From assembly GCF_030272615.1 (NCBI RefSeq), contig NC_081406.1, forward strand, positions 245,265,218 through 245,329,217: DNA of 64,000 nucleotides. The letters are read 5' to 3'. Of this stretch, positions 11,538 through 22,810 are shown in pieces (within the stretch, counting starts at the first letter, position 1; each line of letters opens with the position of its first letter). The notes beneath the pieces were generated by a model. The model worked only from the letters and a program-made list of their open reading frames with translations, was not told where the DNA came from and did not search any database. Origin of the DNA: Cryptomeria japonica (taxonomy: Eukaryota > Streptophyta > Pinopsida > Cupressales > Cupressaceae). Both the position numbers and the translations under genes were made by a program.

Positions 11538-12742
11538 TGTTGGATATGGTTGTTCATTGTTGCTGCTAGGATATGTTGTTCTCATTGATGTCAACATATT
11601 CCTATGATTTATTCCAGTGAGTTTGGGAAGATATTCTGATCCGGTTTTGTAGTTTAGTTTTGTTGATCACTGTTTTGTAGAATCTTATGTCGAGGCTTTG
11701 GGATATTGTTTGGGATGATCTTGTGTATCTTCATTTCAGATGGTTCATGATTTGGTGCCCTGCAAGTTATCTTTCTTCATGACAGTTGTTGATTGATTGT
11801 GTTCTTGAGCTTTCTGATGTTGATCGATGAAGATTTGTTAAGTGGTGTTGGTGCAGATGTTGGTGATGATTCTAATGTGCTTGTTGGTATTTCCTAGTTG
11901 TGTCCTATTTGTTTTGGTTATCCGCATTGATCGGTGTGCATCAACCAGTGACGATTTTCATGTTATGCGGTATTTTTTATGGTGTAGTGTGTTAGAGTTG
12001 ATCTTGGCATGACTTCTGGTGGATGTGATCATTTAGAAATTTGAATTGGGTCCATGCTATGTAATGTGAAGCATTATATTTTTTCGGTGATCAATCTTTG
12101 TATCGTGTAATGTAATTTTGTGAGTTGAGGGTTGGCAGTTTAGTCAACTTTGTTATCAAGGTTGATGAATTGTATATATAGGTGAGTTATTTACTTAGTT
12201 TTGGTGTCGGTATTGTATCTGCATTATCAAAGAGACGTGAATGTGTGAACAAGAGATTTATCTTTCAATGAAGTGTTGAGGTGAGATTGGTTTTGCAGGG
12301 CAGACAATTGTGCTTAACGGGAACTGTCATCAGGCATTTGTAGATGTTTTCATTGTATTTCATTTCTTCTGGATTGTAGTTCGAATCATATAGTAAGTTA
12401 GTGAGACTTCCTTGAGGGTTGTAGCCTTCTGGGAAAATATATTTTGAGCAGTGAGCTCTAGGCACTGTGCCTGAATACATGTGCATTCCTTATTGTAATA
12501 ATTTTTCACATACTACTGCAGAGTATCATCTTACTGTGGGTAGGTTCCCACCATGGTTTTTCCCTTAACCGAGTTTTTCACGTCAAAAATCTTGTTGTTG
12601 TGTGTTGTGTTGTTAATTTTCTTATCTGTTTATTAATGTAGTTTATCAATTTTTGTTTTGGAGTTTGATTTTCTAGATCCGGTGAATACTGATTAACCCC
12701 CCCCCCCCCCCCCTCAGTCTTCTTTCTTGATTGTTGCTAACA
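11538..12742 (+). repeat. 3' LTR of Copia element 1
   Basis: The partner of 5842-7039, starting TGTTGGATATGG and ending TTGCTAACA. Near the end it carries a run of 17 C residues (12697-12713) where the 5' copy has a shorter C tract. Confidence 0.9.
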
Positions 12743-13835
12743 AAACAAGTAATTTTTGAGCCATATGTGTAAATATTTTGTAAAAGTGTACATAATTCAT
12801 TCACATTATAAAATCTACAAGTTCATAATGCACATTCATTCATAACACACATAGTCATAATATAGATATGCATTCAAAGATGCACATATTATGTCATTTT
12901 TAAAGAAAATATATATATTTCACATGTATATTGAGGATTATTCACTAGCCAAAAGTTTGAAGGAATTTAGTTGAAAACATCACTTGCAAGCCTATCCACA
13001 CATATTTTATAGTGCCACATTGTAAAATAGATAAATAATTACTAGGATTTTCAAATTATTTGATTAAATTTTCTTTAGATTTTCATATATTTAATAATAT
13101 TTATTATTATTATTATTATTAATACCAACTTCCATATAACCTAGCATTAAGCCTAATTTAGAAGAGGAATTTCCTAGAGAAAACCTATCACCACCCAAAT
13201 CTTCTCCAACAATCCCTACAACCTCTCCACAAATCTAAAAGGATTTATTACGAAAATTCAAGAAAAAAAATAAAAAATAGAAGAATTAGTTGAAACATTT
13301 AGGACATCAATATCATAACCCCGTCATGCATCTCTTGCAACTACATTGGAAGCAATGATGAAGCGAGTTGACTTGGTAAAATGTCATATTCATTAGTGAA
13401 AAAATATAGAGAATTATACCACTAGTTTTATTTGACAAAGTTATCTTATGATGATGTGAATAGAAAATAGATAACACAAATTTATATATCTTATCTTTGT
13501 ATAGATCCAAAAGCCAATGCACTCATCTTGTAGAATTCAAAAACAGATACCCTATCCACTGGTGTAAGCACAATGAAAAAATATATTTTTTGAGATAGGT
13601 GGTGGATACACTTTAACCAACCTTCTTGTAACAACCATGAGGTTCCCTATATTTATTAAGAAAACTTGACTTTAAATTTATCCTTCACAAAATCCTTAAT
13701 TATTTTAAAATACTAAATTGAAATGTGATGTTATTGATTGTCACTTCAATGTTGTAGAGAAATGTCTTTAAATTCTAGGAGATATAGCACAAAATTGCAC
13801 AAACATGTTTTTGGTTAGTTTCAAGTGGAAAAGGT
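12743..13835. other. AT-rich intergenic stretch
   Basis: No gene or RNA recognised. There is a short TTA/ATT microsatellite at about 13095-13122. The open frames here are short and AT-driven and show no motif. Confidence 0.3.
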
Positions 13836-13843
13836 GAAGGGGA

Positions 13844-14485
13844 CAAGGCCTGGAATTTGACGACCACCTTTGTCTATCACATGATTTTTTTGTGACGGTT
13901 TGGTTCTTTTGATGACTTTCATTTGAAATTTTAAGAAAAATATTCATTGTAAAAAAAAATTAATTTATGACAAAATCTTAAATTTTATGTATTATGACAA
14001 GTTTCTAAATTTATCTTGAGGACAGTCTTATTTAAAACATGCTAAAAATTAAATTTACTAAGTTTCTCAGTTCATATAAGAATATGCAAACTATTCTAAA
14101 AAACCATATTAAAATTTTTTAAATTGATTCAATTATGACAAGTTTTCAAATTCATATAAGAAAATAGAAACTATTCTAAAAAATCATATTAAAATATTTT
14201 TAAAATTACAAACAATAATATCTTACCATTTTAAAATATATTAAATAAATTTATATTTTTATAAAAAACATTCTAAAATAATATATACAATATTATGAAT
14301 TATAATACTATATAATATATATTATCTATTATAATTTTTTACGATTTATTAATTATTTGAAATGTCATATATACGTCTTTAGAAAAATATAACATGTCAA
14401 TACATACAGTCCAATAATTTTTTCAGCTATCATATACGGTCCAAAAGTGAAAAAACGGCCATCTAGCCTGTCAAATTCCAGGCCT
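13844..14485. mobile_element. hAT-like non-autonomous DNA transposon (MITE), ~640 bp
   Basis: A perfect 16-base inverted repeat, AGGCCTGGAATTTGAC, lies at 13846-13861 and in reverse complement at 14470-14485. The same 8 bases, GAAGGGGA, flank the pair at 13836-13843 and 14486-14493. Inverted termini with an 8-bp target duplication are the signature of hAT-type insertion. Two extra bases (CA) lie between the left duplication and the left arm, so the exact left terminus is uncertain by 2 bp. The interior is AT-rich, has no open frame of note, and includes an imperfect tandem pair of ~60-base units (about 14060-14120 and 14140-14200). It lies 1.7 kb upstream of the PLR start codon. Confidence 0.65.
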
Positions 14486-14493
14486 GAAGGGGA

Positions 14494-15045
14494 TTGATTG
14501 GTTAGATTGAAATTCTGGAATATAAAAAGGAAGAGGACAAGTATGTGACAATGTGGTTGTCACTATAATTGTAGGAATGACCTAAGGTAAATGAACAATC
14601 AAATTCAAATGACTAATGATTTTATGGAGGTAGGTGAATGGAGAGGTGTAATAAATGTGAGATATAGGCAAATGTATAGAAGTATGTGTTGGCAAAGATA
14701 AAGTAAAACTAAATGTGTATATAAATAGATGAATACTAGAATAATGAGCTTAATTTTAACACAATTTATGCCATTTGTCACCACATGCATGTATAAAAAC
14801 ATTTCTTCAATATAAACACAAAATTAAATAAAAAATGACATAGATGTGCTAATTTCACTATTACACACATACAAATATATAGCATGAAAACTTGACTTGA
14901 GAATAAAATACACATATATTTAACCATGCATAGAGTCCTATAAGAGCTTTGTTCATTTCCATTAATAATTAAGAGCATAAAGATGCATATATTTTTCCAT
15001 GAAGTGCAAGCAATCTCATCATATAGAATGATTAGATTCAAAATG
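14494..15045. other. AT-rich PLR upstream sequence, nothing recognised
   Basis: No motif or repeat boundary was seen here. The minus-strand open frames at 14605-14802 and 14778-15041 are AT-driven and hydrophobic by composition, and resemble no family I know. Confidence 0.3.
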
Positions 15046-15345
15046 ACAACATTGAATTTACAAAGAAAGTCAAAAAAATAAAAATTGTAATGACAAACTT
15101 ACCCACTATTTGATTTTTCATAAATAGCTTGAAAACTGATTTGATTGGAGATTTTGATGGGTGACCATCTCATAAATCTTACTAGAGAGAAGCTTTGAAT
15201 TTTAAGCTTGGAAACAATTGTAATGGACCAATCGTTGCCTCTAATTTGTCTTAATTAGTCTTTATGGTAAGTATCCTTGAAATTTTGGATGATGTCATTG
15301 ATTATCTCATAGCTTTAGAATTTGGAGAGGACATTGCTTTTTAAA
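15046..15345 (+). repeat. Direct repeat copy A upstream of PLR
   Basis: Begins ACAACATTGAATTTA and ends near TTTGGAGAGGACATTGC. Most of it recurs in the same order at 15607-15802, including 'attgtaatgacaaactta', 'ctcataaatcttacta', 'ctttgaattttaag' and 'gattatctcatagctttag'. Copy A has extra sequence in the middle. This is an imperfect local duplication of unknown origin about 0.4-1.1 kb upstream of the PLR start. Confidence 0.65.
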
Positions 15346-15606
15346 AAAACAAATACCAAGCAATTTCATTGTATACAATGAATTAATGAAAGAAATATTT
15401 TCTTATAATCCACAATGTCAAACAGATACAGATGGCATATAGTAATAAGGGAAGTTATTTTGTACTCCTTGCAAAAGACTCTTTACTGTGCTACAGACGA
15501 GTCATACATACCTTACCCTCTATGGGATTTGAACTTGTGACCACTCTTTCAAGAACACAAATTGTCCATCACTAAACCAATTCAGATTGTACATTGAATT
15601 TAAATG

Positions 15607-15802
15607 ATGACAGAACAACATTGAATTTAGAAGAAAAAACCCAAAAATTGTAATGACAAACTTACGTAGTATTTGATTTTTCATAAATGACTCTCATAAA
15701 TCTTACTAGAAAAGGACTTTGAATTTTAAGATCCTTGAACATTTGCATGATGCCATTGATTATCTCATAGCTTTAGAATTTGGAGAGGGCGTTCCTTTTA
15801 AA
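15607..15802 (+). repeat. Direct repeat copy B upstream of PLR
   Basis: The shorter partner of 15046-15345, in the same orientation, about 400 bp upstream of the PLR start codon. If the duplicated unit carries control elements, the PLR promoter would have two sets of them; that is inference. Confidence 0.65.
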
Positions 15803-15930
15803 TAAAATCAAATATATTTTATTTCTAGAAGAGTACGTACTGTTTAGAAGGCGCTAGTTTACTAACTCTCTTCAATTAAAGCAATTCCACTTGAATGCAT
15901 GTTGTCCCGTCATCATTTAGATCACACTTT

Positions 15931-15963
15931 TTGACCAAGCAATGCCCAACAACTCATTTGACT
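15931..15963 (+). promoter_or_regulatory. Two W-box-like motifs upstream of PLR
   Basis: TTGACC at 15931-15936 and TTGACT at 15958-15963 both fit the WRKY-factor core TTGAC(C/T). They lie about 230-260 bp before the PLR start codon, a sensible promoter distance. WRKY control would fit a wound- or defence-responsive lignan gene, but these are short motifs and may be chance. Confidence 0.25.
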
Positions 15964-16042
15964 GGTTGTTTATTTCTTATCTTTGAAAATAAGACTAAAC
16001 AACTTTTCCTGACAAAACTCTGGTTTTTTCTGTTTTCTCCCA

Positions 16043-16050
16043 TTTTATAG
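16043..16050 (+). promoter_or_regulatory. Candidate TATA box of PLR
   Basis: TTTTATAG sits about 143-150 bp before the start codon. It would put transcription start near 16075 and a 5' UTR of roughly 120 bases. A second TA-rich candidate near 16144 is too close to the start codon. Sequence pattern only. Confidence 0.3.
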
Positions 16051-16192
16051 GTGTTTGTTGGGTTTCTTCCAAAAACCAGTGTTCATTAGAGGCACAGTTC
16101 ACAAATATCTAGCAAGAAAAAAAGCATAGTACAGCATTTTTAGAGATATATAGGAATCAACAAGGCAGGTGGATGCACTTAAGAATACAGAT

Positions 16193-16369
16193 ATGAAGAG
16201 CAGAGTTCTAATAGTGGGGGGCACTGGTTACATAGGCAAAAGAATTGTGAAGGCCAGTATAGCTCTTGGCCATCCTACTTATGTTTTGTTCAGACCACAA
16301 GTGATCTCTGACATTGATAAAGTGCAGATGTTATTATCCTTCAAACAGCTTGGAGTCAAACTTGTTGAG
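16193..16369 (+). CDS. PLR: PLR exon 1 (residues 1-59)
   Basis: Encodes the first beta-alpha-beta unit of the Rossmann fold with [12 protein letters not shown], and ends ...GVKLVE before GTAAAG at 16370. The intron phase is 0. An in-frame GTG at 16169 lies 24 bases upstream but is not a likely plant start. The ATG at 16193 is preceded by ACAGAT. Confidence 0.93.
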
Positions 16370-19300
16370 GTAAAGAGGACAATTTTTAGTTCACTTTAGA
16401 AGATATCTAATGGTCGTCTTATTATTTTTTTATTGGTGAACTATTTATTGTTAATTTATTAGATTTCTATAATTCATAAGTTTATAATATAGTTGTTTCT
16501 AGATTTGATTGTGTATATTTTTTTGTATCAATGTTTCGGATCGTATTTTCTGATCTATCATCAGCACGTTAGAGAGTGCCAGGAGATTATAAGTTGATAG
16601 ATTGCAAAATGTGATTTAAAATAATGAAAAAAATACACAATCAAATCCAGAAGCAGCTAAATTGTAAAAAAAAGTCTAAATTAGAACCATCTGTTGAAGA
16701 TCTTGAATCCAATTTCATGATATGGTACAGGCTTCATTGGATGACCACCAAAGGCTTGTGGATGCTCTGAAACAAGTTGATGTTGTCATCAGTGCTGTTT
16801 CAGGAGGTGTTTTGCGCCACCATATACTTGAACAGCTAAAACTGGTGGAGGCCATCAAAGAAGCTGGTAATATAAAGGTAAGAGGATTAACTTATATCCA
16901 AACAAATTGAGATAGAAAAAAAAAAAAAAAAAACCATGGCATTGTGCATAAAGATAATGGAAGAACCAAAGTCTAGTTATTATTGTTTTGTAAGAATCAA
17001 AATCTGTGAAAGTAGTTGTACACATTTTTTAGTAAGGGAATGTTTTTGATCTGGAGTTACGAATCAGTGAAGCCACAAATGAGATCTCATCCTTAATACA
17101 AACTTTCAACAATAACATATAATAGAATTTGACTATTGATGACAAAAACAACACCAACACAACTTAACCATCATATCATGCCAACGACCACAAAAAAAAT
17201 TATATACTATCCTGAATAAAATCAATTCATTTCACTTATCTGATATGATATCAGAGCCTTGTAAAATCTTGGGCTGTGTGGGTTTAGTGTTAGCTGTGAG
17301 CTGTGATCTGTGGGTTATGAATCCTTAAGTGCAGACTGTGAGCTTTTGTGGGCTTTGAGTTTTTCAGTGTAGGCTGTGATCTGTGTGATCTGTGGGCTGA
17401 GTGCCATCCATGCTTCTGAAAAAGTCATAATTGGTGTCTTCAATGGTTGGTTTGATTGCTTAGGTGGCAGATGTGGTATGGCCAGATTGTCCGTTACCAT
17501 CATGATTGCCAATGTCCATTCCGTTCAAACAGTAATCGCCGTCAACTTCAATTTCAAATTGTTCCCCGGTGAAAAATGTGTTATATTTACTTACTACTAT
17601 GCCAATGTAGATCATCAACATTGTACACAAATTAAATTAAAGATTTTATGTACAATAATATTAGATAATAATATGTCATTATTGGTATGATGTGATGATT
17701 AAGTTGTGTTTTTAAAGCAAAAGCTATTGAGTCTTTATATTATATTATATAATATAGAATACAGTGTAATTACATAAAGAACCAGTATATTCAAAACTTG
17801 GCAGATCTATGTGGAGTCTACATAACCCATATTGTATCATTGAAATCCATGGCTAATTATCAAAAACCTGCTATGTTATATAACCATACCAATTGATTTT
17901 GTAGACCCTCCATAAGAATAAATTCCAACAAATTGTATCATTGAAATCTATGACTAATTATAAAGAAACTACTAGATTATATAACCATACTAGTAGATTT
18001 TGTAGACCATACATGTCTGGTTGATTACAAGCAAAACTTCATATTTATTAATTTTACAAATTATTCCTACATAAGAATAAATTCCACCAAATCTTCCCCG
18101 TTGCTATTCTTAGAGTGTCATCCTATCATAGAGTAGTTGATGTTCTTGACCTCTTGTAGCTACATTATTTTTGAGGTGGTGCACATGAGATAACAGGAAA
18201 ATAAGTGCTTGGTATACCTCTTTAATCTTTACTGTCATGAATCCCCCAACTTCTTTTACATTGTGTTTTAAGGACTCTATTTAAAATATGATCATTTTGC
18301 ATTTCATTAACTCTAGGTCAAAAGTGTTTACCCCCTTTACTAAAGAAAATATTAAACAATGTGAAAAAATTTCAACCAGGGTACTAAAATCTTATCACAA
18401 AAATACTAACATGACACTGCCCCGCACTGTTATGAAATGAAAATCGTCCAAGTTAATATGATAAGTAGTATGATGAGCAAACTCAAGATTATCCTCTTAT
18501 CTTGTAGTCTCCCACACTAGCAACAACTAGCTAAAATTGTGGCTTGTGCACTTAATGGATGATAACTATAACTCCATGCCAACTAATAATTTAATAACCA
18601 CCATTAGTTACTTTTTTTAAATCGCTTTTATATTTTAATTATAATTTTAATTAAATATTTTATTTGTTAATATTCAATATATTAAGACAATATATAATCT
18701 AAATTTTAATCCAAAATATAATATTGTTTTTATATATTATTATTTTATGATTCATTTATATAGTTATTTTTAAGAAATAATGGATAATGTTGTACTTCAT
18801 TTAGATATTAATAAAAACAAATATATTCTTATAATTTGAAATGAGATACTTGATCTAATTTTTGGATTACAACCATTAATGAAGCTTGTATTTATATGAA
18901 ATAATATAGAGAAAAAGTATACATAGCATATAGATGGAAGGATATATACATAAAATATAATATTTTTATGGTCAATTACCTTCCCACTAATAAGACATGG
19001 TGATGTTTACTCTTTTTTTTTTCTTCTCTAATATTTTTATTATCACGATCATTTTTAAAGGATAATTATAAAGCTTTTGTTCCTTCTTTAATTATGTTAC
19101 CATTAGCTTTTTCTAATATCACAAATTATAGAAACCTATAAGTTAATGATCTCAATTGTTGTGTCAAACCAAGAAACCCTAGTCATTGAATCATTTCAAA
19201 TATTCCTAAAAAATTCAACAATCATTCAATAATTTAAGAATTGCAATTTATTTGTGGAAGCCCCACACAAAGTGGAATCCACACAATTAGCAAAAGTTTT

Positions 19301-22300
19301 ACACCTCAACAATCATCAACAAGAATAATAACAATCTTCAAGTCATGCAACATCCTGAAACCCATGCATGAAATGCATTTGTTATTGTATCCACAAATAG
19401 AGTCAAATTTGCCACGTGTGAGATGTGTTTTGATAACACTTTCCTCGTAACTATAAAGTTAAATCAATCAAAAACTATTTTAATTGTTTTTAATCTATAC
19501 GAACATACAAATATTCCTTCCTGGTTGGGTTAGGGCTGCTGGTTTTTTGTAGCCTGTTGGTTTTTGGTGGGGGTATTTGTTGTTCCCCTTCTTTTGATTG
19601 GCTGTGCCGAGTCACTATTATGTTCCGTTTCTTTGAGTGGGCTTTCAAGTTTATCTTTCGGTTCGGGTTATAGGTCCTTCTAAAACCTGTCTTGAAAAGG
19701 GTTTCTGGTCCCTTAAAAACTTGTTTTTCCTTAATCAAAAACATACAAATATTACCAAAGACAAGTGGTATATTGCAAAGATAAATGTAATTTGATTTAA
19801 ATTTGATCTCCATTGCACCTTTTGTATAAATAAAATAAATAAATAATAATTATATTTAATTTTCTTATTCTATCATTAATCTCCAAAAAAAAAAAAAAAA
19901 TGTAAATATCTATATCACTAAAAAAATTAAATACATTATAAATTATATCTATTATTTAATTTTAATATAAAAATATAGCCACAATTAATACTTGAAGAAG
20001 AAAAATAATTTAACAATATATTTATCCAAATATCTAATATAAAAATATAGCCACAATTAATACTTGAAGAAGAAAAATAATTTAACAATATATTTATCCA
20101 AATATCTAATATAAATAGATTATGGAGCACTCATACTAGAGAACAAATAACATTCATCGTTAAAAAACCAACTCTATTTACATACTAGATTTCCATAAAC
20201 CAATAAATATGCAAGTTTAGGAATCCACTACAATATTAATAAAGAGTATATAGCAAACTAGGATTTAAAGCATTATTTATCTGACCAAAATCTTTTTCAT
20301 GTTGTAGTTTGGGCTACTATATTGGAAGGGTTTAATATAATTAGAATTTTGCTCTAAAGTATGAATAAATGATAACTGTGAACATGAAATGCATTATAAA
20401 ATTATATATATGTGTGAGAGAGATTTAACATTGTTAAATTTTAAAATTTTAAATTCTACCATTAGTTTAGTTAATGAGAATCCCTTCCAAAATAATAAGA
20501 ATATTAGATCTTGAAAGGTGACATGAGAATATATTTAAACCCAACATGAAGATTTGACTCAAGAATAGTACGTTTGAGAGATTATATGCAATGTATTTGA
20601 TACACTTTCATTCTTCTTCTAAAAAAATATATAAGAACAAATTTATTGATATGGCATATAGAATGGAATGGACCAATGAATCTTTTTATTGCAAAATTAT
20701 TTTGTATTATTTTTAATGTTAATTAATCAATTGTCCGTCTATTATAAAAAAAAGAGAATAATTCAAATAATTCTTAAAGTATATGTTAATGAATCATGTA
20801 TGATATTGTGATTGGCAATAAATACAGAGATTCCTTCCATCAGAGTTCGGCATGGATCCAGATATTATGGAGCATGCATTACAACCTGGTAACATTACAT
20901 TTATCAATAAGAGAAAGGTTCGGCGTGCCATTGAAGCAACATCCATTCCTTACACATATGTGTCTTCAAATATGTTTGCTGGTTACTTTGCTGGAAGTTT
21001 AGCTCAATTTGATGGTTCTATGATGCCTCCTCGAGATAAGGTCTTCATTTATGGAGATGGAAATGTTAAAGGTAATATCTCTACTTGAATGATTTACATA
21101 AAATAAAATTGTAAAAAATGCACATATTTATTTTTCTTATACATATTGTATTTATAGGTGTTTGGGTGGATGAAGATGATGTTGGAACATACATAATCAA
21201 ATCAATTGATGATCCCCAGACCCTTAACAAGACTATGTATATTAGGCCACCTATGAATATTCTTTCACAAAAGGAAGTTATAGAAATATGGGAGAGGCTC
21301 TCAGGACAAAAGCTGGATAAAATATACATTTCTTCCCAAGACTTTCTCACAGATATGAAAGGTATTTTATTTTATTCTTATTTTTAAATAAGATTATATA
21401 ACATCTTTCAACAAATGAAAAAATAAATTAATGTTTGGAATAGAGTATGAATATTTCTCTAAAATGAATTCATAAAAGAAATAATGCAAACTATGTAGCA
21501 TGTAATTTATTTTTACATTGTGCAATGCATATTATTTATATAATTATTTCTTAGTTTTCAAACTAATATATTTATATGACTTTATGTATAGTGACAATTC
21601 TTTGTAGATGTCTTGGAAAGTAAAAATAGATTATTTAAATAAATTAATCTTTTTTTTTTGTTTAGAAGGTTGGTTTCGTAGTGTAGAATCTAAATTAAAA
21701 TAGTAATAAAATATTTAAATATATTTTAGATTTAAAATTTTGAGAGAAGGATGAAGTTGATTATAGAAAGCAATATAAGATTGAAGGGATAAAAATAATA
21801 TATTCTTAAATTTAGTGTTGGTGTAATTAAGGCATTTTATTTTGGTTATCACCAAGGTCTTAATTACACTTTACTTAAGCTAACTTAAGGAACTACCTAG
21901 GAGTTGTTGAATCATCTCCACTTACGGTGCACTTATCATGTTATCATTTCCACTTTATGTGGTGTCTCCATCTTTAGTGCCTTTATCACATTATCATATC
22001 CACCTTTTGTGGTTACGTTTTTCCACCTTTAGTGGTGTTATCATTCTATCACTTTTCCACTTTAGGTGGGATGATAGCTTTTCACTTTGTTTATTGTGTT
22101 ATGAGATTATGACACTTGTCACTCCTATGTTCTCACCTTGGCTATATAACCAAGGGGTCTCCTATGTACATGTATTGGATTCTATTGCATCATTGACATG
22201 AATACAATTTATTCTTGGTGATAAGAGGTTTCCACAATCCATAGAATAAATCAAAAGTTGCTCCCGGATTAAATTGTGTGCAAGATTTTTGAATTAACGT

Positions 22301-22745
22301 TTTGGATAACACTCTGTGATCCATCATCAGGATAAAGAGAGCCAAAAGAATCATAATAGGTATGAAGTTGCAGACCCAAACTATAAATAGAGAAGGGAGG
22401 TGAGAAAAAGGACACACGTGGATTGAGGAATTTCAAAAAATAAAAATAAAAAGAAAGAAGAAAAATAAATTAATAAAATAAAAAAATAAATGAAAAGGAA
22501 GCAAAAAATAAATACAAATTAAAAGTGAAAAAATAAATAAAAATATTTATTTAAAATACAAACCAAAAGAAATACAAAAAATGAAAAGAAAGACTATAAA
22601 TATATATACACATATATGTGTATATATATACACATATATACATATATATATATGCATATATGTATATATATGTATATGTAAATATATGAATAAATATAGA
22701 TATAGATATAGATACACATACACATATATGTATGTATGTATGCAC

Positions 22746-22810
<65 letters not shown>

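Larger units (their letters stand above)
5842..12742 (+). mobile_element. Ty1/Copia LTR retrotransposon, broken
   Basis: A + strand Copia fossil of 6.9 kb. The parts in order are 5' LTR (5842-7039), Met-tRNA primer-binding site (7042-7053), gag, protease, integrase, reverse transcriptase and RNase H (about 7096-11300), a purine-rich tract (AAAGGGGAATAT) before 11538, and 3' LTR (11538-12742). The integrase-before-RT order defines Copia. LTRs start TGTTGG and end TAACA. In the first ~115 aligned LTR bases I count about 14 differences, so it is the oldest-looking Copia here. Many breaks are spread over the coding region. A 4-bp AAAC flanks both sides (5838-5841 and 12743-12746) as a possible worn target duplication. 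Confidence 0.9.

Noticed and set aside
16169-16192. Upstream in-frame GTG as PLR start
   Set aside because: GTG is not a usual plant start, and the ATG at 16193 gives the expected PLR N-terminus.
17249-17260. GATATCAGAGCC as the primer-binding site of a full LTR element
   Set aside because: No LTR pair or gag sequence was found around it, so it is only mentioned as part of the inverted-repeat segment.
19936-20130. Repeated hydrophobic peptide on the minus strand
   Set aside because: It is explained by the exact 72-bp tandem duplication in AT-rich intron DNA.
22312-22316. Target duplication for the LTR-like block at 21816-22311
   Set aside because: TTTAG on the left and CTCTG on the right do not match, so no duplication is claimed.
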